Below are positions 44,601 through 56,274 of a DNA stretch of 64,000 bases, piece after piece; the stretch's first letter is position 1, and every line of letters begins with the position of its first letter. Origin of the DNA: Rhynchonema sp. JSB1_4 (lineage: Eukaryota; Nematoda; Chromadorea; Monhysterida; Xyalidae). The DNA lies in assembly GCA_030248065.1 (NCBI GenBank), contig JASAMV010004444.1, positions 1-64,000 on the forward strand, written 5' to 3'. The notes below the pieces were generated by a model. The model had not been told where the DNA came from, did no database searches, and saw only the letters and a program-made list of their open reading frames with translations. Made by a program: the position numbers and the translations under genes.

Positions 44601-47055
44601 TGTACAAACGTTTTCCCATATACTCTCAGGTTATGACAGCGTACAGTAAGTTCACAGTTGGTTCACACAAGTTTGCAAACGAGAAATAAATCCATCCATC
44701 GCACTGGTTGACGCTGAGTTCGCATCATCAAAGTATAAAATTATGTGCCTACAAGATGATGATTTGGAAACGAAGTTTACAATTTTTGTCCTTAAAAGGG
44801 AGTAACTGACGAGAGCACAAGAGGTCAACTTGGGTCAGCACTTAAACCAAGGCCAATACTTTAGCGTGACCCTAACAACCATCCGATCCCCCAACAAGTA
44901 GCGTCCCAGTGCGCAGAATTATTTTTGCCTACCGCGGTTGACGGCCTGCTTGCCCAGTGTCTGGCTGTGTCCAACACATAAGGTATAGCCGACTGCAGCC
45001 CACCGTGGTCAACTGCTTGCTACCGCAGTCAACCGCAGTGGCAGGCAGTTGCGTGTTAAAGATACAGCAGCAATCCAACCGCGGTGGGCCGCAAAAATCT
45101 GCACATTGGGACGCTGCTTGTTGAGGACCTGTGCGTACCATACTGCAGATTAAGATTGGAAATGGCCGTCATGAACCAACCAGCACGTTTCTCAGCTGCA
45201 CTGGTGCGTCTGCACAAGTCCTCCCTTGTGTGTTTGTCCTTTCGCATCACCCAAACCATGCTGATACCGTAGTAGCACAACAGGATGAATGGAATGAAGT
45301 TGATGAACAATGACTGTACGATGAGACGATAGACGAAGTAGTAGGTGTGCGATAAGAGTACCGGTGTGGGTAGCCTGCAACGTTGGTATTGGTCGCACAA
45401 TGACTATATGAGAATCCATCCCTCTAATTTTCCTGCATTGACAAGGCGGATATTTGGCAATTTTTTTCAAATTGAACCAGGTTTTGACAAGCACTTTGCA
45501 TTCTTATCAGTGAGAAGAATGAGAAACACACGTGTGCAGAAGTTTCACCCTGAATTCTACGTAACCGAAATGGTTCGGGCTCGGGTTACTGTATGCCACG
45601 TATTACACGCTTTATGTGTGAAATCGATACACAACGCACACACGGGGATCCCGATAAATAAAGCGGGAAAAGAAAGAGAAAATAACTCCTTGTCAAAACC
45701 TGATTCAATTTGAAAAAAATCGCCAGAAACCCTCCTTGACGATGCAGGAAAAACAGGGGGATGGATTCTCATATAGTCATTGTGCGACCAATACATAACT
45801 ATGGATAGCCGCGTTGGATGGATATAGCTATAAAAAGCCCATGTATTTGAAAGCATTCTGGTGGCTTCGCTGCATCACAGAAAGGCATGTCGAAACTGTG
45901 CTCATCTCGTAGCAAAACAAAACAAAATCACAGTACCACCGTACCATTGTATATCGACAATTTCGTTCCTCTCATCCCAACAATACTCAATGGCCCGCTC
46001 GAGGTGCGCCACAGCGCTCACAGACACGCACAATAGCACGATGCCCACCCAAACTTGATGTGGATGGAGGACGAATAATGCTGTACATCGAATTGTGAAA
46101 TTTTAAACAAAAGGTTTATCCAGTTTTGAAGCAGCATGTTCAGCTCACATTGTTTGACCATCAGTGGCTTTGTGACAGCGTTGTGTCGAGACGCCGCCAG
46201 CAGCACAACCATCCAGACCGTACACAGCATCGTCAGCACACTGCAACAATGTGTTGTCCATTCGTGTCTTATCCCCTTTTGTCGTACTGTGCTTCGCACT
46301 GTGTGTCGGGAGGGAACTGCGGACTCAGTCTATATTTCACAACGAAGCTGTGTTGCGTCTGTGGACATTTACCTCTCTACTCGCTACTAAACCTATACGA
46401 GACTCGAGTGCTTTATCACTCGATTTTTTCAAGGAAACCAGTTACACTGGGTTTACGGTCATAGTCACATCCTTAAGATCTACCTACATATGTAGTTGCC
46501 ATTTGATTGCTTTGTAAACAATTCGTACAACAATTTTACGCTCACCTAATCACATTAAGGTATCGCGCCGCATACACGAACAACCAGTGATGCATCGACC
46601 AGCTCTCGAGAATGGTCGGGAGCGAATAGAAGAGCAGCCCACATAGAAGTAGTGAATTGTCGGACACCGCCAGCACCGTTAGGTAGATTTTGAATGCCTT
46701 AACAGCATTAAGCGCGTGTAAGACTCGACAGCTTTGTGCGGGAGCGAGGTACGGCAAGGATATACCACCCAAAACCTTTTCCTGGTTTGATGCCAAGGCC
46801 CATTTGTCTTCGTGTAAAGGGTGCTTTTTTAAAAAATAGGCTAACCCTCTGCAATCGTTCCACGGTTCTGATCATTCTGACGGCGTACAGATTTGCTAAA
46901 CACCCAACCACACACAACACTGTGGTCGCATAGCCGTTAATCAATAATGAGAAGGAGTCACTGTCATATGGTGCAGCTGATGTTTCATTTGAATGGTCGC
47001 TGGCGTTCACTACCATTGACCGAAAACAGACGGTCAAATTCGGCCGCACTATCAT
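41672..47055 (-). CDS. glb-33: GLB-33-like chimera: FMRFamide-receptor-type 7TM GPCR fused to a globin domain
   Basis: Ten exons: 47055-46846, 46697-46546, 46240-46149, 46080-45924, 45374-45181 (or 45139), 43310-43165, 43084-42969, 42904-42789, 42721-42529 and 42317-41672. Every junction keeps phase; about 673 (or 687) aa. TM1: TTVLCVVGCLANLYAVRMI. TM2: FKIYLTVLAVSDNSLLLCGL. TM3: TMLCTVWMVVLLAASRHNAV (SRH for DRY). TM4: VWVGIVLLCVSVSAVAHLER. TM5: IVQSLFINFIPFILLCYYGI. TM6: ITVMVLVVIVKFLVTHVLPL. TM7: FLVVLNSSTNCFVYVSYAHW, the FMRFamide-receptor signature. A linker leads to the globin: helix A/B LHDTWAQAYDTHGPELGIKL (about 407-426); E helix AIRAEGARICQFF with Glu508 at distal E7; F-G helices ICQMAATHRTHGVALTNQIL with proximal His570 (F8); H helix VVIWNRFLSYLFAIVK. 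In C. elegans GLB-33 is neuronal, and its globin binds O2 tightly and reduces nitrite. The exon 4 donor (GTTTTG) and exon 5 donor are the weakest calls. Confidence 0.88.
44037..44120 (+). tRNA. tRNA-like sequence in an intron, probably a relic or SINE head
   Basis: An A-box-like GGCTCAGATTGATAGCGC and a B-box-like GGTCGCGGGATCAAAATCCC lie about 30 bp apart inside the fifth intron of the receptor-globin gene, antisense to it. No matching acceptor stem is visible. Confidence 0.25.
45387..45793. mobile_element. MITE, TATTGGTCGCAC family, in an intron of the receptor-globin gene
   Basis: Terminal inverted repeats of about 35 bp (TATTGGTCGCACAATGACTA, TATGAGAATCCATCCC). Further symmetric blocks (TTTTCAAATTGAA, GGTTTTGACAAG) lie inside. 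TA at both ends. A nearly full-length copy in reverse orientation lies at 56275-56683. On the gene strand its end lies 12 bp before the acceptor of the TM5 exon. Confidence 0.9.
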
Positions 47056-47102
47056 TTTAGTTGTATTGTTGAAGTTTCTCCGAAATTTCCGGCAGTAACA
47101 TT

Positions 47103-47114
47103 CTGAAACACAGG
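47103..47114 (-). promoter_or_regulatory. splice acceptor upstream of the receptor-globin ATG
   Basis: On the minus strand ACCTGTGTTTCAG ends 47 bp before the ATG at 47055. It is either a 5' UTR intron end or a spliced-leader acceptor. If used, the leader would start with a 14-codon upstream ORF (ATG at 47101) whose TAA ends one base before the main ATG, which could damp translation. Confidence 0.4.
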
Positions 47115-48706
47115 TGTATGAGCAGCAGCAGTGGCACCTGCAAGTATATAGTTCCAAAATTATAAGCTTTCTGCCAAGCTTACGAATACCAACTCCGCAA
47201 CAAAGAATGTAGAGAGACGAGCTCCAACGGCACAAACAGATCCGACCAGATCTGGCTTAACGCAGCTGTCGCGGGACAATCGCGGAAGTCGTTTTGAGGC
47301 CGGTCAGAAAAAATATACATAATAACATTTCGCACCTGATGCCTGCCAGTGCCTGTACCAAAAACCGGCTGAAATTACATCCACGTTGCTCATTTTTGAC
47401 AGCTTTATTTCAAGGACGACAAATGATGTCCAATACGTATGTGTGAAGAACATAAAACCAACCTATGACAGAATGTATCAGAAACGGTGGTACTCCACGG
47501 ACATCAGTTGAAAAAGCAAAGGTGATCTTCAGATATAATTTTCGCTGCTTTAATCCTGGATTAATAATTACCTCTTCCTAGCATGCGAATTGTGAATTTC
47601 CACTGTGAACACAAATGGGGGTTGAAATTCTGGCTCGCAAATTCGCAAGCTCACAAAATCGCTAACTCCCATGCATTGTGAAGGCAGCCTAAGCCAAAGT
47701 CTTGTTTGTCTCATCTAGCGGCCGTTAGGCATGTGTGGTTCGAAAGACAACTTTGGTCAAGAAGGCCCTCCACCGTCTTGTCTTTCCTCCTGTTCTGGTT
47801 AGAGCTTGCATCTGTAACGTGTTTATGCTAGCTAACATAAAAGTCGGCTTGCTTTGATCGCATTTGTCGGAAACAGTGACTGGAACCGACAGGAAAAGCC
47901 TGTCAGCTAATTGACGTGCACCGCTAGAATTTATAATTCACTGCAGATCAACGGTGTTTCCATGTGAACGTGTGGGGCGCGTAAAACTAATCAGTGGTGG
48001 CTGGGCAGCACCTTCAACTGACACCGTAATTGGTTCCCCTGTGTGAACAGAAAACTTAATTTTGCCTTGTCGAGAATTCAGAAAGTGAATATTTCATTTT
48101 GGTTCACATGCTAAGGCACCCGCATGTCGACTCGTTTCCATGGAGAGATGGTAGCGCGCGTTTATGCAATTTGAGCTCGCAGACTCAGATATTTTGTAAT
48201 CAAATTGTTGGACCAACTTCAACAAGGGTCAAAATGAATGTCGTAGCTCGATGGCAAAAGGCGGTTCTAATGTAACGAGAGATGACAGGATCAACCTCCC
48301 CGTCGCGCTCCTGAATAGTTGATGCAGCTGTATACTGTAACTTGCCATTTTGTAGTCGTCATGATCTCACTTTAGGACATCAGAAAATAGAAAACCAAAT
48401 GAGAAACCAATCACAAAATGTGAACGCGCTTTATCGCGTTGCAAACAAACAGGTTTAGCGGGGGAAATGCGGTCAGTGTGCAGCATAAATACTGATGTGG
48501 CTAAAACAAAACTAATGCCTGATGACCCAAACTATGAGAACTGCGAGCTGGCGGGATGCCCCATATATGGTGGTAACATGGTCCAGGCGGCGTTGCAAAA
48601 TACATATAGAACAGATAGAGCGCTGAGCCGAAACACGCTCATTTGAAAGTTTTTAAGTGGCATCATCAGCAGAATTATCTATTCCAGTCCCGTGCAGTGT
48701 TGCTAT
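47115..48706. other. no gene seen; upstream of the receptor-globin gene
   Basis: No exon is supported. The promoter of the receptor-globin gene should lie at its left edge. A CATTGTGAAGGCAGCCTAA stretch at 47675-47695 resembles the end of the transposon at 38114, but I found no partner terminus. Confidence 0.35.
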
Positions 48707-49153
48707 TACCGGAGAATGCCAAATAAGTCCCTGGGGGCTTATTTGGGACACACGTTGATTTGAGATTTTAAAACAAAAAAAATTCCCAAAGAAGCCCCTA
48801 CAGCCGAAAACTTCCGACTAAATTCTCCACTGGGGCTTATTCGGAATATTGCCGCAGCACGAAGCTACATATGTATGTCCAAGGCCTTTTAAATAGTCAA
48901 ATATCTGGCTATCTTTCTTCTAAAGTTTATAAACGGTGCGTTCGGGCAACTCTAGACCACCCAAACGGCCTTGTTAATAGGAAATTACAGTGTTGAAGTT
49001 CTGGTTTTTGTGTTTTTGAGTGTATTGAACTGTATTACATATAATAAGCGTTCATGAGACAAGAAAAAAATATTTTTTTCCAAAATTCGGAAAATTTCTG
49101 AATGAGCCCCAAGTGGGGAACTATTGGGAGGGCGGGACTTATTTTCTCCGGTA
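48707..49153. mobile_element. TACCGGAGAA inverted-repeat element
   Basis: Ends TACCGGAGAATGCCAAATAA and GGGACTTATTTTCTCCGGTA are imperfect inverted repeats. The interior has several CCCCAGTGGGG / AGTCCC-like hairpins and no coding sequence. A shorter relative starts near 28605 (TACCGGAGTTTTCCGG). Confidence 0.5.
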
Positions 49154-49849
49154 CGTACATATGTACTGATGTTCAAAAGTATTGAAAAATAGCGAGCCTA
49201 AAAGTTTGATCAGGCTTTGCTTGCCGCCTGTACTCAGAGAATTTCACTACAATTGTTTGAGTGCTGCTTTGCATGCCTACATTAGAAAAATTTCATCAAC
49301 TATAGAACATTAGAAGTATCTGCATACCAAGGGCATAATTTGGGATCACTGTTTCTAAACAATACCTCCCTAGCTAAATGGAAACAGCAACTTTTTTCAA
49401 ACACTTACGCCGTGAAAAGCACAAAAATTCAAAAAAATGTGTTACTCGGCCGTTCGGTCCACCTAACTGTTTCAGAACTTTCGAGTTAAGTGAAAAGTGT
49501 GGTTGATATTTCCCGAGAGACTCGGACGCCCTAACAAACATCTATAGGTTTATGTAATTTTGTCTAACTTCAAAGAATGCACGTTCGCCGAGTGAACCAG
49601 AGCTAAAAGCCCACATCCTGTAGGTATACGTATTTATACTTGGTATAGGTACTATTTGTATCTTGTGGTCTGCTGCTCATTTCAAGTTACAGTACATATA
49701 GCTCTGAAAAAACTTTTAACGAAGTAGAAGCAAATTTTTATGATAGAAACCATACGTTATGTGCCGCCGGACAGGGAAGACAGCTGTCCTGGAGAGCAGT
49801 GTTGAATTAAAATAATGTATGTCATTGAAAAAATTTGGCTTTTTAGGAT

Positions 49850-50214
49850 TTTAAAGTTTTTTTGTCACTTTTTATTGCGGACTTCCAAACATTCATTTCG
49901 GTTTTTTAAATCCTGAATTTCCTTGATTTTCCCTGATTTTTTTCAGGGAAAATACTCTGATAGATTTTTTCATTTTTTCAAAAAATTTTCGACCAATTTT
50001 TACTTTGTTGAGATACGTTGATAACACGGAGTTTGACTTTAAATGATAACCCCGGCCAAAGTTGGTCCCATGATGCGGGTCTGATATCGGATGTTTTCTT
50101 CCCAACATGAGCGTTTTCCAATATTTTGGGGCATATTTTGGTCATCTGGACGTTTTAAAAAACGTTTTTTTTTAAAAACGATATTTTGAAAAAACCGTTT
50201 TTTGCCCAACCCTG
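49850..50214. mobile_element. hAT-like CAGGGTTGGGC element, left-truncated copy
   Basis: The right end TTTTTTGCCCAACCCTG and the interior (ATATTTTGGTCATCTGG, CCAACATGAGCG, GGCCAAAGTTGGTCCCA, CCGATTT-free CCCTGATTTTTTTCAGGG) match the complete element at 62776-63290 in reverse orientation. The other terminus is not recognisable, so no target duplication can be read. Confidence 0.7.
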
Positions 50215-50730
50215 GACTAGGATAATCTGGAGGATAAAGTATGACAACGCTGCCAAGCGCGCGAAATTTTGGCAATTTTTAAATTCAAATTTCAAATTTC
50301 ACTGGAAATGAGCGTATCTTGAGGCGCGAAGTGCTAGATATTTGGACTTTTGATGTGTGTCACAGTGACAATTCTGCAATTTAGAGGGTCCTTTTTTCTT
50401 CTTCTGTCCGAGATAGTGAGTGCCCTCTCTTCAGGACCAATTTCACCAAATTGAAGCCATGACCCCTGTAGCACCCTGGATCCGCCCTTACAACCCAGCT
50501 TGTAAACGTGACCACATCAAAATGCAGGCAAGTGAGAGCACGGGAAAGGCCGAACTTCGCAATGGAAAACAACAAATTACACAGGAAACTGGGTTTCCTT
50601 ATATTCTCTTCTTAGTTACAGGGCTAGCCGAGCGGCCATAGCCATCTGGGGGCCCAGAGGGCCCACGGGACCCATAGTGTTGGAGATAGAATGCAGATTT
50701 GTCCAAAAAGGCAGAAATAAGAATTGAAAT

Positions 50731-51104
50731 TAGGCTGTGAGCAGATCTGTGAGCAGATAAACGCGGAATGCGGAAATTGGTGAGCAGATAAACGCGGAAT
50801 GGCAGATTTCTGCATTCCGCATTCCGCGTTTATCTGCTCACCTTTGCGGAATCTTGAATTTCTGCAAGTAAATTTATGCTTTTGGTCAAGCATCTCAGTT
50901 GCTGTTTGCGTTAACACGCAACATTTTGAGGTCAGCACGCCGGAGGTTGTCATCGTCACCCAAGCACGCACCATTCCGAAAAGGTGAGCAGATAAACGCG
51001 GAATGCGGAATGCAGAAATCTGCCATTCTGCAAAGGTGAGCAGACAAACGCGGAATGCGGAATGCAGAATTCTGCCATTCCGCGTTTATTTGCTCACAGC
51101 CTTA
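50731..51104. mobile_element. MITE built of GTGAGCAGATAAACGCGGAATG units
   Basis: Ends TAGGCTGTGAGCAGA and TTTGCTCACAGCCTTA are inverted. Inside, at least five copies of GAGCAGATAAACGCGGAATG occur in both orientations. TA at both ends. No coding capacity. Confidence 0.75.
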
Positions 51105-51239
51105 CAGGGTGTCAACTAAATATGTTCACGTGCATTAGAATTGTGACAAATGCAGACTTTTTGCGTTTTGTTACGGCGCATATCAGCATTTGGCCAGCTG
51201 TGGGCCCCCAGGTAGCAATTAAGCAATTTCTGCATTTGT

Positions 51240-54200
51240 AATGTATTAACTTTCGCGCGCGCGCGAATTATCCATTTTTGGGCCCTAGGCCCCCAAATCT
51301 GTCTATATTTTGTTTTTCATGCACATTTGTGTCACTGCGTTTGCACGTGCATCCGGTCGTGCATGCCGTGCCGCGTGCACGCGTTCATTCTCTTCTTGCG
51401 CCGTGCTGTGCGCTAGCCTTTTTGCAAGTAAGCGTGCACGCTCGGCTCGTTCCAACCTTCTCTGTTGTCGTTCTCGCTTGTTTCTGGTTCATTTTTGCTC
51501 ATTTTTTCTGCCAGGCTCCTTGTATGTTTTTCCCAAGCTTTTCGTGCTTAGCTTGTTTCCATTCCTGCTCTATAAAATTCGGTAATCCCAATCAAAGTTT
51601 TCCTTGCCTCATCTCCATACAAATTTTTCAATTTGTTATTTCTCGGCCATCTCCACACCTTTTTCAACGCCGTTTTTGCCGATCGTGTACAGGTCAGTTC
51701 TGTTTGGTTTTTAAGTAGTTTTATCGTGATTGTGAGCTTTTTCCCAGTTTTTTTCACAAACAATTTAGCCTTCCCAACCCCTGTCAAATTTTTTGCATTA
51801 CCGTAACCCGTTTTCACAACCATTCCCGCGCGTCGGTTTTCTGTGCTGTGGCAGCCCCTCATCTCACCCAATAGCATGTTGCATGTTCTTGCTTTGTGTA
51901 TGCTGTGTCTGTGTTACATGTTCATGTCCATTATGTGTTCTGTGTGTGTGCAATCTGTGAATGTGAATGGTTTAGCAACTAAACACAAATTTGATGAATT
52001 GATCGTGCATTGTGCAACGTCCGAGCCCCGACCCGATGTGCTGTGCGTCCAAGAAACCAAGTTGGACGATCAATCATGTGACGATTTCAAGATCCCAAAT
52101 TATCGATTCTTCGCGAGGAACCGAAATCAGCACGGTGGTGGTGTCGGGGTTTACATTAAGAACAGTCACAACCCATACATGATGCCTGTCAAAATTCCTG
52201 ATAATCTAGAAATTCTGCCCGTCGCCTACACGATTGCCGGGGTCAAGTGCTGTGTGATCACTGTGTACAAGCCGCCGTCGTGCAACAACGCCACGTTTGT
52301 CGATGGACTCAGTACGGTATTGGCTTTGGTGACACAAACAGGAAAGATTGACAACATTATTGTTTCGGGTGATGTAAACATGTGTGCTTTGGTGCCAGCT
52401 GAGTTCAAAAACCTGGAAAATACTCTCAGACAATACAGTCTCGCCCAGGTCATCACTGAACCGACCCACAAGGGTCGATTAATTGATGTTACAATTGTGC
52501 CTGACCATCTGGCGGTACAATACGAACTCCTTGCACCAATCGAAAACTACCATCAGATGACATCAGTAACATTCGATATTTCCAGCACCCAGTCTCGATC
52601 CGACACTCCGCTGCGCCGTGTCTGGCAGTACAAGAAGGCCGACTGGGACTTGATGAACAGTTTGCTCATCGCCTACAACCTGGTAAAACAGGTTGTTGAT
52701 GCAGTAGACGTGAATCAGGCCTGGGACGCAATCAGTCAAACGATCGTTGGTGCTGCTACGAATGCCATTCCTGTCCGATCCGCTCGCCCAAGACCACAGA
52801 ATGACCAGCCGTGGGTGACGCCGAAGGTCAAGCGGCTCAGTCGGAAGAAGAGCGATCTGTACAGGAAGTGGAAACAGACCGGTGACAAAGGAACGTATGA
52901 AAAGTACTTTGTTTTGCGTGAGCAGTCAAGGCAGGCCAACAGGGCAGCCAGACGTGACTATGCCATCAAAACGTTTGGTAAAATAGCTCATCTGTCTGAC
53001 TACTGGCAAAAGCTGAATAAGTACACGGGACGGAGCAGCACAGAACAAGTGTCTCTGGCCAACACTGATGGGGAGTGCGTTGCTGACAGTGCTGGTTTGG
53101 CTGCACTGTTATCAACACATTTCTCCAGTGTATGGAACGTCAATGAAGTTGAGGCACTGGTTCTGAACTCAACCGGTCCCGTGCCACCCGAATGGTACAC
53201 TGATGTTTCACACGTGCTTTACAGTCTCATCACAGCCGACCCTCGCAAGGCCAGTGGCATCGATGGCATCACCGGCGAAATGCTCAAGAACTGTGCCCAC
53301 GTGATCGCTCCGGCTCTCGCTGTGCTCATCAATCGATCGATAGACGAACACACGTGGCCGTCGGGTTGGAAACGGGCCGTTGCCACTGCCTGCCGAAAGT
53401 CAAGACCCCTCAAAACCCGTCGGACTTCCGCCCCATCTCCAATATACCGCTGTGCTCAAAAATCGCTGAGAAGCACGTTCGAAACATCCTGAACGGGTTC
53501 ATTGCCCCCAAACTCTCAGAAACGCAGTTCGGTTTTCGTGGAGGTCGGTCTACAACTGAGGCCCTGTTGCATTTCAATACTACAGTCACTCGTGCTCTTG
53601 ATGTTTCAAATTCTGTTGTTGCTGTGTATTTTGATGTTCGAAAGGCTTTCGATACCGTTCCTCACAATCTATTATTGCGTGTGTTACAAGACGATTTCAA
53701 TGTTCCACCCGATTTATTGTTGTTGGTTCAATCCTATTTGTCTGATCGAACCCAATGTGTGAATGTAAATGGTGTGTGTTCTGATTTCTTGTCTGTTCTC
53801 TCTGGTGTGCCGCAGGGCAGTGTATTAGGACCGTTATTGTTTGTCGCATACGTCAACTCTGTTGCAAAACTGCATTTCTCTCCGTGTTCACGTATTATTC
53901 TCTATGCTGATGATCTTGTACTGATTCACTTCATGTGTACACCTGACTGTGAAAAGCATTTGCAAGAGGATGTGAACTTGATTGTCGAGCACTTCTCCAA
54001 ACACAAACTTCTCTCCATTAATTCTACCAAAACAAAACTCCAACAATTTGCTCGCTCAAGTTCATGTCCCGCTGTCCCTGCTATTGTGATTAATGAATGT
54101 CTGATTGATGTTGTCGATGCAAACAAATATCTGGGTGCTGTTATTGATTCCAAGTTTGATTTTGGTCTGCATACTACTGCCACGTCTGTGAAAGTGAAGA

Positions 54201-54998
54201 AAATTGCTGGTTCATTGTACCGTACCTTTCGTAATGATCTACCTGTGTCTGTCATGCGTTATCTGTATCAAACCTTGATTTGCTCTGTCATGTACTATTC
54301 GTGTGAGGTGACCTATCCTATTCATGACTATTCACGTAATTTGTTGGAAAGAACACAAAAATCCATTATTCGCATGTTCTCTGGAAATTTTGATCGGTCT
54401 GTGTCATATTCGCAGTTGTGTTCAATGTTTGGTGTTGATTATGTGGGTGTCACTGTCATGAAACGTCATCTGAGATTGATGCATTCTTATGTTCTTGGTA
54501 TTCGTGCTGCTCCTGTTGACTCTATTTCGTTCATTTCTGATTCCAATCCTCGCTCCAGTTCTCGTCTTAATCATTCTCGTGCCATTTGTATCCCACGTGC
54601 TAAAACTCATATTCTCGCTACCAGTGCTATTGTTATCATGTCCCATCTTTACAATGCTTTACCTGATTTTGATGTTTTCCTGCGAATGGGCACATTCAAA
54701 GGAGTCATTCGTTCGCAAAGCTTGATTGTTGAATTGCTATACAAATTGCGATTGCTGCCAGTGAAATTTATTCCGTCCGTGTGTGAAATGTAATTGACCG
54801 ATCGTGCTGTGTTTCTGTGTTTTCTGTGTTTTTTTGCTCCTTATCATCATCTACATCTCTCGATCTGTAACTATCCACTGGCCCACTAAACACTTGTAAT
54901 TACTTATGGTTTCGTCGTTACTGTCCAGCTTATGCGTGTTGTTGACGTTACCATGTTGCTTCTGATGCAATAAAAAACTTGAACTTGAACTTGAACGC
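51240..54998 (+). mobile_element. non-LTR retrotransposon (LINE), CR1/Jockey-like
   Basis: The body runs from a pyrimidine-rich 5' region (left edge uncertain, near the GCGCGCGC run at 51253) through the endonuclease-RT ORF to an AATAAA followed by a short (TTGAAC)n tail at 54977-54998. A microsatellite-type 3' tail in place of poly(A) is usual in CR1-like elements. Target duplications could not be identified. Confidence 0.7.
51843..54793 (+). pseudogene. LINE endonuclease-reverse transcriptase ORF, frameshifted
   Basis: The first frame (51843 to about 53390) encodes an APE-type endonuclease: VNGLATKHKFDEL, VLCVQETKLDD, GGGVGVYIKN, VYKPP and SGDVN, followed by the start of the reverse transcriptase region. 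The second frame (about 53385-54793) gives DFRPISNIPL, FGFRGGRSTTEALL, FDVRKAFDTVPHNLL, GVPQGSVLGPLLFVAYVN, YADD at 53903-53914 and a C-terminal region to 54793. The frames switch near 53385-53395. The last endonuclease block reads IENYHQMT where active copies have an SDH motif, so a catalytic Asp is also missing. It resembles the CR1/Jockey group of non-LTR retrotransposons. No CCHC ORF1 was found upstream. Confidence 0.85.
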
Positions 54999-55912
54999 GC
55001 GTGCACGAGACTGTGCTTTGAAATGACAATGAAGAAAATGACAATTGAAAAATGTCAGTACGGCGAAATTTCATTCTCATGATGTACTGCGCATAATTAG
55101 TTCTGTAAATTGATCAGATAAGTACCTACATAGACATGGATACGGAGAACAGGGCTGCAATTTCAATTATGAGTAATAAAATGTCAGCAATTGTAAGGTT
55201 GTAATTGTTAACGGCAGAATAACATTCACATTTCAAAAGCAACAAAAAACATCAGTCAATTGACCAACCACGGAATGAAGTCAAATCAAAAGTCAGTCAC
55301 TTAAATCACTCAGTGAGTCATCGGTGTCTCCCCAAACCCCCCCATCTCCAACACTGGCCCTAGTAATGCTGTGCCCGGCCCGGCCCAACCGTTCGGGCTG
55401 GAAACCTCGGTCCGGTCCAATTCCCACCTCTGCCCAGAGATTAGGATCGGGCCGGGCCGGGATTTCGGACTTTTGGCTTGGGCGACCGTTAAAATTGTCC
55501 ATCAAGGGCCTCGTTAAAATAATGGGCTTGGGATTGGGCAGTAGCACGTTACCGCGCGCGCTGCCTGTACAAGTAAGCGCTTAGTGTGACCCACAGCAAA
55601 ATCACAACATTACACACGCTTGTGCAACCCATTAAAACGCAAAAAAGGCCTGATTCTACAACAGCATAATCCTCCACTGACTAGAACGTTCAACATGAAC
55701 ACAAAGGCATTATGAGCAGTCTGGATAACGCTAGCTGCTTACATACTGCATACGTATATATGTACACGTATGTATGTCACTTGCATGTGCACATGGTCGC
55801 GACTTTGACGTCAAAACACCAGCAGACTGCATGTGCACATGGTCATGACTTTGACTGTAAAGCACAAGTAGAATAAAAAATGAACAAACAGCACAGACCT
55901 CGCCATATCCAT
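54999..55912. other. no gene seen
   Basis: The GC-rich stretch at 55330-55560 (CCCGGCCCGGCCC...GGGCCGGGCCGGG) has inverted character but no clear termini. A direct repeat TGCATGTGCACATGGTC occurs at about 55783 and 55829. Confidence 0.35.
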
Positions 55913-56138
55913 TAAGGTGAAGTTATACTCGTTCGTCGCGAACACAACGAACACGACGAACAAACTCTATTTTCGAGCCAATTGAACAGGATGAACCAAA
56001 TCGAGTATCAAAGTGTTGTTGAGGGGCACAGTAAGGAAACGCACATAACTAATGTTTCAAAAACTGCACACAGCTCGCTGCAAATGCAGTCCAAATTTGT
56101 TCGTCGTGTTCGCGACGAACAAGTATAACTTCACCTTT
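55913..56138. mobile_element. palindromic MITE, AAGGTGAAGTTATACT family
   Basis: Left AAGGTGAAGTTATACTCGTT then CGTCGCGAACACAACGAACA; the right end is its reverse complement with few mismatches over about 50 bp. Non-coding centre of about 120 bp. Confidence 0.85.
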
Positions 56139-56274
56139 ACGCTACCAACGCCCTCTTATGCACGGTGTTGCACATTGGACATCGTTGCCAGCATGTAGTG
56201 AGCATGTGGAAATTGGTTTTTTTACATTATCTTTATCTAAAGAAACATGCGCCATAGCGCATGCATGCAGGTGT

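Noticed and set aside
51278..51718. ORF1 protein of the LINE
   Set aside because: The 146-codon frame is hydrophobic and Cys/Phe-rich by pyrimidine bias, with no CCHC or RNA-binding motif. It is treated as 5' leader sequence.
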